Part shown: piece by piece, positions 24,249 to 28,806 of the stretch
Layout: each line of letters starts with the position of its first letter
How positions within the stretch are numbered: position 1 is the stretch's first letter
Source of the DNA: Fidelibacterota bacterium TCS52
GTDB lineage: Bacteria; Fidelibacterota; Fidelibacteria; Fidelibacterales; Fidelibacteraceae
Length of the DNA stretch: 28,806 bases
Direction: 5' to 3'
NCBI GenBank assembly: GCA_001577215.1
Contig: LSCC01000026.1
Coordinates: 1-28,806 of the forward strand
Program-made: the position numbers and the translations under genes
The notes under the pieces: generated by a model
Databases searched by the model: none
The model's input: only the letters and a program-made list of their open reading frames with translations
What the model was told of the DNA's origin: nothing

Positions 24249-24381
24249 GTTTTACACAAAGGACACAAAAGAATAAATAAAAAAACACAAAGAATATTAT
24301 TGAAAATTTGGAATTGAAAAAAAATATTCGTTTGAAATTAAGTGTAAAAGATGAATATAAAAAAATCAAATAAGGAAATGA

Positions 24382-24987
24382 ATGAAAACAATTGACATAA
24401 ACTCCAAGATCGTAGAAGCAATATTAATTGCATCGGATGAAGCACTAACTCAAGCAAAATTAAACAAATGCTTAGATGAAGGTCATGAACTTGATTTAGA
24501 TAATACAATTGAGTATCTAAATAATTTTTATGAAAAAAATGATAGAAGCTTCTTTATTATGAAAGTTGCAGGTGGATATGTATTAGCAACTCATAAGGAT
24601 TATGAAAAGTATATTAGAAAGTTCATCAATCGTTCGGGAAGAATTCGACTATCTTATGCAGCTTTGGAAACATTAGCAATTATTTCCTATAAACAACCAA
24701 TTACTCATCCGGAAATTGAAAAGATCCGTGGAGTAAATAGCGGTGGAGTAATTTCTACTCTTATGGAAAGAAATTTAGTTACTGTTAAAGGAAGAGCAGA
24801 TTCACCGGGACGCCCATTATTATATGCAACAACAGAGGATTTTCTAAAGTATTTCGGGCTTAATTCATCATCAGATCTTCCACGTTTAAAAGAATTAGAT
24901 GAAATTATCCACGGTAAAAATAACAAATCACAGAAATCACCAGAGCCAAATCCAATTAGAGAAGAAAAAGAAAATAATGACCAATAA
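24382..24987 (+). CDS. scpB: Segregation and condensation protein B
   Basis: This 201-residue protein is ScpB, the dimeric winged-helix partner of ScpA in the SMC condensin complex. The first winged helix spans ~5-80 (SKIVEAILIASDEALTQAKL, FFIMKVAGGYVLATH). The second contains the family signature LSYAALETLAIISYKQPITHPEI and GVNSGGVISTLMERNLV, followed by GRPLLYATTEDFLKYFGL. The last ~30 residues are a charged, probably disordered tail. An AAGGAA site lies just before the ATG. The glycosyltransferase gene starts 12 bp downstream. Confidence 0.97.
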   Translation: MKTIDINSKIVEAILIASDEALTQAKLNKCLDEGHELDLDNTIEYLNNFYEKNDRSFFIMKVAGGYVLATHKDYEKYIRKFINRSGRIRLSYAALETLAIISYKQPITHPEIEKIRGVNSGGVISTLMERNLVTVKGRADSPGRPLLYATTEDFLKYFGLNSSSDLPRLKELDEIIHGKNNKSQKSPEPNPIREEKENNDQ

Positions 24988-24999
24988 TTAAATAATAGT

Positions 25000-25836
25000 G
25001 TGATAAATATATCAGTAATAATTCCGGTATTCAATCGTGAAAAAAAAATATCACGAGCAATTAATTCTGTATTAGATCAGACATATAAGCCATTGGAAAT
25101 TATTGTCGTGGATGATGGCTCTATAGATAAAACAGCAAATATTTTGAGATCATATTCTGGTAAGATCAAAGTAATTCATCAAAAAAATAGTGGCGTTTCC
25201 GCTGCAAGAAATAATGGGATAAAAAATTCTTCAGGAGAATGGATCTCTCTTTTAGACAGCGATGACGAATGGCTTCCAAATAAATTACAATTAGAAGTTG
25301 ATTATATTAATAAAAATCCCAATATAAAAATTTTACAGACGGAAGAGATCTGGATAAGAAACGGGAAACAAATAAATCCCAAAAAATATCATAAAAAAAA
25401 AGCCGGAGATATTTTCAAAAAAAGTTTAGAATTATGTTTGGTTAGTCCTTCTGCTGTGATCTTTAAACGCTCGCTATTTGATGAAATTGGAGATTTTGAT
25501 GAAAAATTGCCTGTCTGCGAAGATTATGATTATTGGCTTCGAACCAGTTTAAAATATCCTGTCGGTTTAGTAAATGAATTCGGGATAAAAAAATATGGTG
25601 GACATTCGGATCAGCTTTCACAAAAATATTGGGGTATGGATCGTTTTAGAATTCAATCCCTTGAAAAATTGTTAGACAATGAATTATTAGATAACGCAAA
25701 AAAAAAGTTAGTTTTAAAAACACTATTGAAAAAATTAGATATTCTGATGATCGGCTCGAAGAAAAGAGGAAAAGATGTTAGTGATCTAACAAAAAAAATT
25801 AATGAATATAGTAACATTTATAAAACCAATTTATAA
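25000..25836 (+). CDS. Family 2 glycosyltransferase
   Basis: This 278-residue enzyme has the GT-A fold of glycosyltransferase family 2. The N-terminus ISVIIPVFNREKKISRAINS is typical, with nucleotide-sugar binding VVDDGS (D38-D39), NSGVSAARNNGI, and the metal-binding DSDDEW (86-91). The acidic catalytic segment is CEDYDYWLR. There is no transmembrane helix, so it should work at the inner face of the membrane, adding a sugar to a lipid-linked or surface glycan; donor and acceptor are unknown. It begins with GTG and has no clear ribosome-binding site, so it may depend on translation of scpB 12 bp upstream. No other glycan genes are nearby. Confidence 0.9.
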   Translation: MINISVIIPVFNREKKISRAINSVLDQTYKPLEIIVVDDGSIDKTANILRSYSGKIKVIHQKNSGVSAARNNGIKNSSGEWISLLDSDDEWLPNKLQLEVDYINKNPNIKILQTEEIWIRNGKQINPKKYHKKKAGDIFKKSLELCLVSPSAVIFKRSLFDEIGDFDEKLPVCEDYDYWLRTSLKYPVGLVNEFGIKKYGGHSDQLSQKYWGMDRFRIQSLEKLLDNELLDNAKKKLVLKTLLKKLDILMIGSKKRGKDVSDLTKKINEYSNIYKTNL

Positions 25837-26063
25837 ATGTTCATAAAAAACCTGCTTAACAAAATAAAATATTAGTCATCTAACGATTAAGATTATATGC
25901 CGTTTCAATGGCATATAGCCAATGTTATTGGTTGAATTTTGGAGCTCCATAATTTTCTTCCTTTCATAATAATTATTTCTGCAGCACGCCAAAATGGTTT
26001 TGTTCAAACGCTATGTTGAAGATGACTCCAGTGGACAGATACATATTAGCTTTGTGTTAGCCG
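25837..26063. other. Inverted-repeat-rich intergenic segment between convergent genes
   Basis: This 227-bp segment holds a hairpin TATATGCC/GGCATATA (25894-25917), a second CCAAT/ATTGG hairpin (25919-25931), a 10-bp palindrome TGGAGCTCCA (25940-25949), and outer ends CTAAC (25880-25884) and GTTAG (26056-26060) in inverted orientation about 180 bp apart. None of the hairpins has a T run, so they are not ordinary terminators. GC is higher than in the left neighbour. It may be a recombination or element scar; no gene is supported, though a 24-codon minus-strand frame at 25876-25950 exists. Confidence 0.5.
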
Positions 26064-28806
26064 CTATTTCATTAGGATCACCTTCTGAATTACTGTCTTG
26101 ACTTCTGTCTGCATGCGAATAATGTACACACCGCTCGATGCTCTCATGCTGTTCTCATTCGTGCCATTCCAATATATTTGATAACTGCCGGCAGACTGAT
26201 GACCATTGTACAGCTTTTTGACCGAACCGCCAAGTAAGTCGAATACTGTAATGGTCAAATCCGTTTCCTCTGCCAGATGATAGGTTATATAAGTCAATGG
26301 ATTGAAAGGATTGGGATAAGCATTCTCCATAAATGTCTTTTCCGACAATGCATTCAGTTGTATATAAAGAGGCGGATAAGTCGTAACATCACCAGAAATA
26401 CTCACATCAGAAAGGCGATAATAATAACTCTGACCGGCCTCTACAGTATTATCAATAAAACTATACTCTGTGCGACTCGATGTATTAATTTTGCCTTTTA
26501 GTGCATCATGTGTTTTGTATGATGCAATTTCTTGCCATGACGCTTTATTATCCTCAGAACTTTCGAGAACAAAACCCAGATTATCATATTCGGATTCCGT
26601 CCTCCACTCTAACAATACCCCGCCATTATGGTTTTTCCCACTGAAAGTGCTGAGTTCTACAGGAACTGAATAGTCGGTACTATTTTCCGGTGATGAACAG
26701 TAACTCCAGGCGCCACCCATCATCAGATCATAATCTGCATCCGTATTGTTATTGGTTATCCTGAAAGCTAAATACTTACCCGTGGTTACGGAGAAAGCAC
26801 TTGCATCAGTTGCAAAGGTATATATGCGGGAACTTCCATCTGCTGTTACTGTAGCATCAGGTCCACCGGCTGTAAAATCACTTCCATTTGTTGAATAACC
26901 AACTTCACAGGTGAATGTATGCCACATGGTTGGCGCAGCAGAGAATACCAGTTGTCCGGTCCAGGTGTCGGTTCCCGAGAAATTAATCTCCTCCAAGGCA
27001 ACCTGGTCTGCTATCCAAATATTAGCATCATCTCCGTTAACAGTTAGTTCACTTCCAGCTTTCGTAACATCATCTCTATACATTTTATTGTCGCCGCTCA
27101 GCCACCAACTCTGTAAAGCATAATTACCGGGTGTTTGAATCAACTGATAATCATCATTATTGTCAGTAGCGATAGTATAAGTACCTCCAATTCCATTGCT
27201 GCCGGTATGCGTTCCATCACTGTAATAGTTACCCAAATATCCCTTATGGAAAGTCCCATCGTCATAGTCATAATATATTGTGGTAGGTGAATGCCATGTA
27301 GTAGTTGAACTCTCTGAATAAATATTAGAGGTTGTGTTGTTACTTATGTCGTTGAGATAGATTGTGTTGTAGTCCCCAGATGGGAGCCAGATACCATAAG
27401 TTCCGTTGTTACTGATGTTGTTACCAGTGAGGGTGTTATATGAAGCATTCTCCCAAAACTCGAAGCCTCCCCCGGTATGACCAGTTACCGTGTTGTTTGA
27501 TACAAAGTTGTAGTTTGATTCTTCCTCCAGACAAATTCCCCCGGTGCCATTTATCACGATGTTGTTGGTAATGGTATTGTTCGAGGAATGATAATTGATA
27601 CGCATCGAAGTCCCGGGATCAATGAGGTCGCTATTATCCAGAGTATTACCTGTCACAGTATTGTATGATGAATTATAAAACTCAATTCCATCACCAGGAT
27701 CATTATTTGCTGTGTTATTTGATATGGTATTGTAATCCGAGCCTGCTAACATAATTCCATCTCCATCCCAACGGCCGTCATTAGCATTCATTGTATTGGA
27801 TATAAACGTGTTATTTGAGGACGAGTGTACAAATATTCCAAATTCATTGTGAGTTACAATATTGGATGTAAGAGTATTTCCTTCGGAACTGGACTCTAAT
27901 TGAATTCCGACCTTATTCGAATTTGCTGTGTTATTTTCTAGGGTATTATTTGAGGAAGTCCTTAAATGAATTCCAGGAGTAGTGGCACCATTACTATTCG
28001 TTGTGTTGTTGGTAAGATCGTTGTTTGAGGATGTACTCAAAATAATACCGCTAGTTCCATTGTCGTTAGCAGTGTTGCTGTCCAATGTTATGTTGTTTGA
28101 CGACGAGTCAATGTGAATTCCATCCCAGGTATTGTTACTCACTGTGTTGCTATTCAAAGTATTGTTTGATGAAGAATCTAAAGAAATTCCATCTACACCA
28201 TTATAATTTGCTATATTGGATGTTAGGTTGTTACTTTCACTTGAAGAAACCAAAAAGATACCTTCCCCGCTGTTGTAACTGACCGTATTATTGTTTATTG
28301 TGCAGTTACTGGAACTATTTAATTTGATGCCATAATAATTTTTATGTGAACCATCCCAGCCACATCGGTTGTACTGAATGGTGCAATTTGTTACATTATC
28401 GAGATAAATTCCAACCCTACCTCCCCCTGTCGCACCATAAATTGAAAATCCATCAATAGTTACATTATCATCAGTCACTTCAAAAACATGGTCGTTAGAG
28501 TTTGCCGCTACAACAGTGGTTGTGCTGTTTCCATTCTCGGATTGAATTGTAACTTGTTTGTCAACTGTAACATTCTCAGTGTATGATCCAGTTCCATGTC
28601 CATCACTGCTTCCAACGATTATGACGTCACTGTTTCCAGCATTATCTATCGCTGTTTGTAAACTTGTGGCAGCTTTCGCCCATGTATCATAGGGTGAAGT
28701 ATTACTACCATCCGAAGCAACATATGATGTAGCTCCAATGACTAGAGATGGAGCAGCAAAAACAAGAATAATTCCCATCAAAATACCCAATTGCAGAAAA
28801 AAGTAA
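26064..28806 (-). CDS. Secreted parallel beta-helix (NosD-like) protein with T9SS-type C-terminal domain, 5' partial
   Basis: At least 913 residues are encoded; the frame stays open to the window edge. The internal TTG and ATG near 28790 lie inside the signal-peptide core (LQLGILMGIILVFAAPSLV), so the true start is probably outside. After a ~100-residue cap comes a right-handed beta-helix (~100-500) made of about fourteen ~23-residue coils with NosD-like motifs such as SSSNNTLNSN. A beta-sandwich region follows (~580-700), then a fibronectin-like VPVELSTF...LLEWRTESE module, and a sorting domain (NAYPNPFNPLTYITY, FDLLGGSVKKLY, SSGVYIIRM). It is probably a surface or secreted polysaccharide-binding or -cleaving protein; no catalytic residues are identified. 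GC is clearly higher than in the rest of the window. Confidence 0.88.
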   Translation of the reverse strand, partial: YFFLQLGILMGIILVFAAPSLVIGATSYVASDGSNTSPYDTWAKAATSLQTAIDNAGNSDVIIVGSSDGHGTGSYTENVTVDKQVTIQSENGNSTTTVVAANSNDHVFEVTDDNVTIDGFSIYGATGGGRVGIYLDNVTNCTIQYNRCGWDGSHKNYYGIKLNSSSNCTINNNTVSYNSGEGIFLVSSSESNNLTSNIANYNGVDGISLDSSSNNTLNSNTVSNNTWDGIHIDSSSNNITLDSNTANDNGTSGIILSTSSNNDLTNNTTNSNGATTPGIHLRTSSNNTLENNTANSNKVGIQLESSSEGNTLTSNIVTHNEFGIFVHSSSNNTFISNTMNANDGRWDGDGIMLAGSDYNTISNNTANNDPGDGIEFYNSSYNTVTGNTLDNSDLIDPGTSMRINYHSSNNTITNNIVINGTGGICLEEESNYNFVSNNTVTGHTGGGFEFWENASYNTLTGNNISNNGTYGIWLPSGDYNTIYLNDISNNTTSNIYSESSTTTWHSPTTIYYDYDDGTFHKGYLGNYYSDGTHTGSNGIGGTYTIATDNNDDYQLIQTPGNYALQSWWLSGDNKMYRDDVTKAGSELTVNGDDANIWIADQVALEEINFSGTDTWTGQLVFSAAPTMWHTFTCEVGYSTNGSDFTAGGPDATVTADGSSRIYTFATDASAFSVTTGKYLAFRITNNNTDADYDLMMGGAWSYCSSPENSTDYSVPVELSTFSGKNHNGGVLLEWRTESEYDNLGFVLESSEDNKASWQEIASYKTHDALKGKINTSSRTEYSFIDNTVEAGQSYYYRLSDVSISGDVTTYPPLYIQLNALSEKTFMENAYPNPFNPLTYITYHLAEETDLTITVFDLLGGSVKKLYNGHQSAGSYQIYWNGTNENSMRASSGVYIIRMQTEVKTVIQKVILMK

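Noticed and set aside
25894..25917. Hairpin TATATGCC/GGCATATA as terminator for the glycosyltransferase gene
   Set aside because: No T run follows on either strand, so it does not fit a Rho-independent terminator.
25876..25950. 24-codon minus-strand frame (MELQNSTNNIGYMPLKRHII...) with a fair GGAAG site
   Set aside because: It is made entirely of the inverted-repeat sequences of this segment, so the frame is better explained by the DNA structure than by a protein.
26064..28806. Short-spaced DNA similarity in the beta-helix gene as a CRISPR-like array
   Set aside because: The similarity follows in-frame protein coils with an Asn/Ser-rich motif; there are no identical direct repeats with unique spacers.

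Overview
The window is very AT-rich chromosomal DNA from a Gram-negative bacterium, most likely of the FCB group (Fibrobacterota-Chlorobiota-Bacteroidota relatives). Cloacimonadota is my best guess, but I could not test it. The clues are two secreted proteins ending in type IX-secretion-style C-terminal domains, a PorZ-like beta-propeller, an outer-membrane barrel, an archaeal-type UbiA prenyltransferase, a proline-peptide/B12 gene content that fits amino-acid fermentation, and tRNA genes without encoded CCA. Almost all genes are core housekeeping genes. The last ~3 kb differs in base composition and looks accessory.

Left part (1-15779, everything on the minus strand). At the edge is a 14-bp tandem repeat, then a two-tRNA unit (Val-GAC, then a CAU tRNA) with its own terminator and promoter. 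Next come a SUI1/YciH factor, an MscS channel, a PspC-domain protein and the rplU-rpmA ribosomal operon with a clear promoter and terminator. A peptide-degradation cluster follows: a TPR protein, X-Pro aminopeptidase, an HAD phosphatase, dipeptidyl peptidase IV and a small membrane protein. Upstream of that, a promoter plus the first ~17 codons of the TPR gene are duplicated around a small outer-membrane-barrel gene. Then come a CvfB-like S1 protein, radC, a B12-binding mutase subunit, dtd, dnaE and the UbiA prenyltransferase.

Middle part (15936-25836, plus strand). The order is phoH, tmk, a SPOR-domain envelope protein, a PorZ-like propeller protein, alaS, scpA, scpB and a family 2 glycosyltransferase. 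ubiA and phoH diverge from a 156-bp region. They and the SPOR gene share a TTTGTAWAWT box 6-8 bases before the ATG, which suggests leaderless transcripts.

Right edge (25837-28806). A 227-bp segment rich in inverted repeats separates the glycosyltransferase from a minus-strand, higher-GC gene for a giant secreted parallel-beta-helix protein whose 5' end lies outside the window.

I see no CRISPR array, intact insertion sequence, prophage or defence system, and no gene-free stretch longer than 300 bases. The most interesting items are: an HAD phosphatase gene with no ordinary start codon, lying in frame behind the pepQ stop codon; the promoter/N-terminus duplication; a tRNA-Val with C instead of the near-universal U at position 33; the shared leaderless-type promoter box; and the archaeal-style lipid prenyltransferase.
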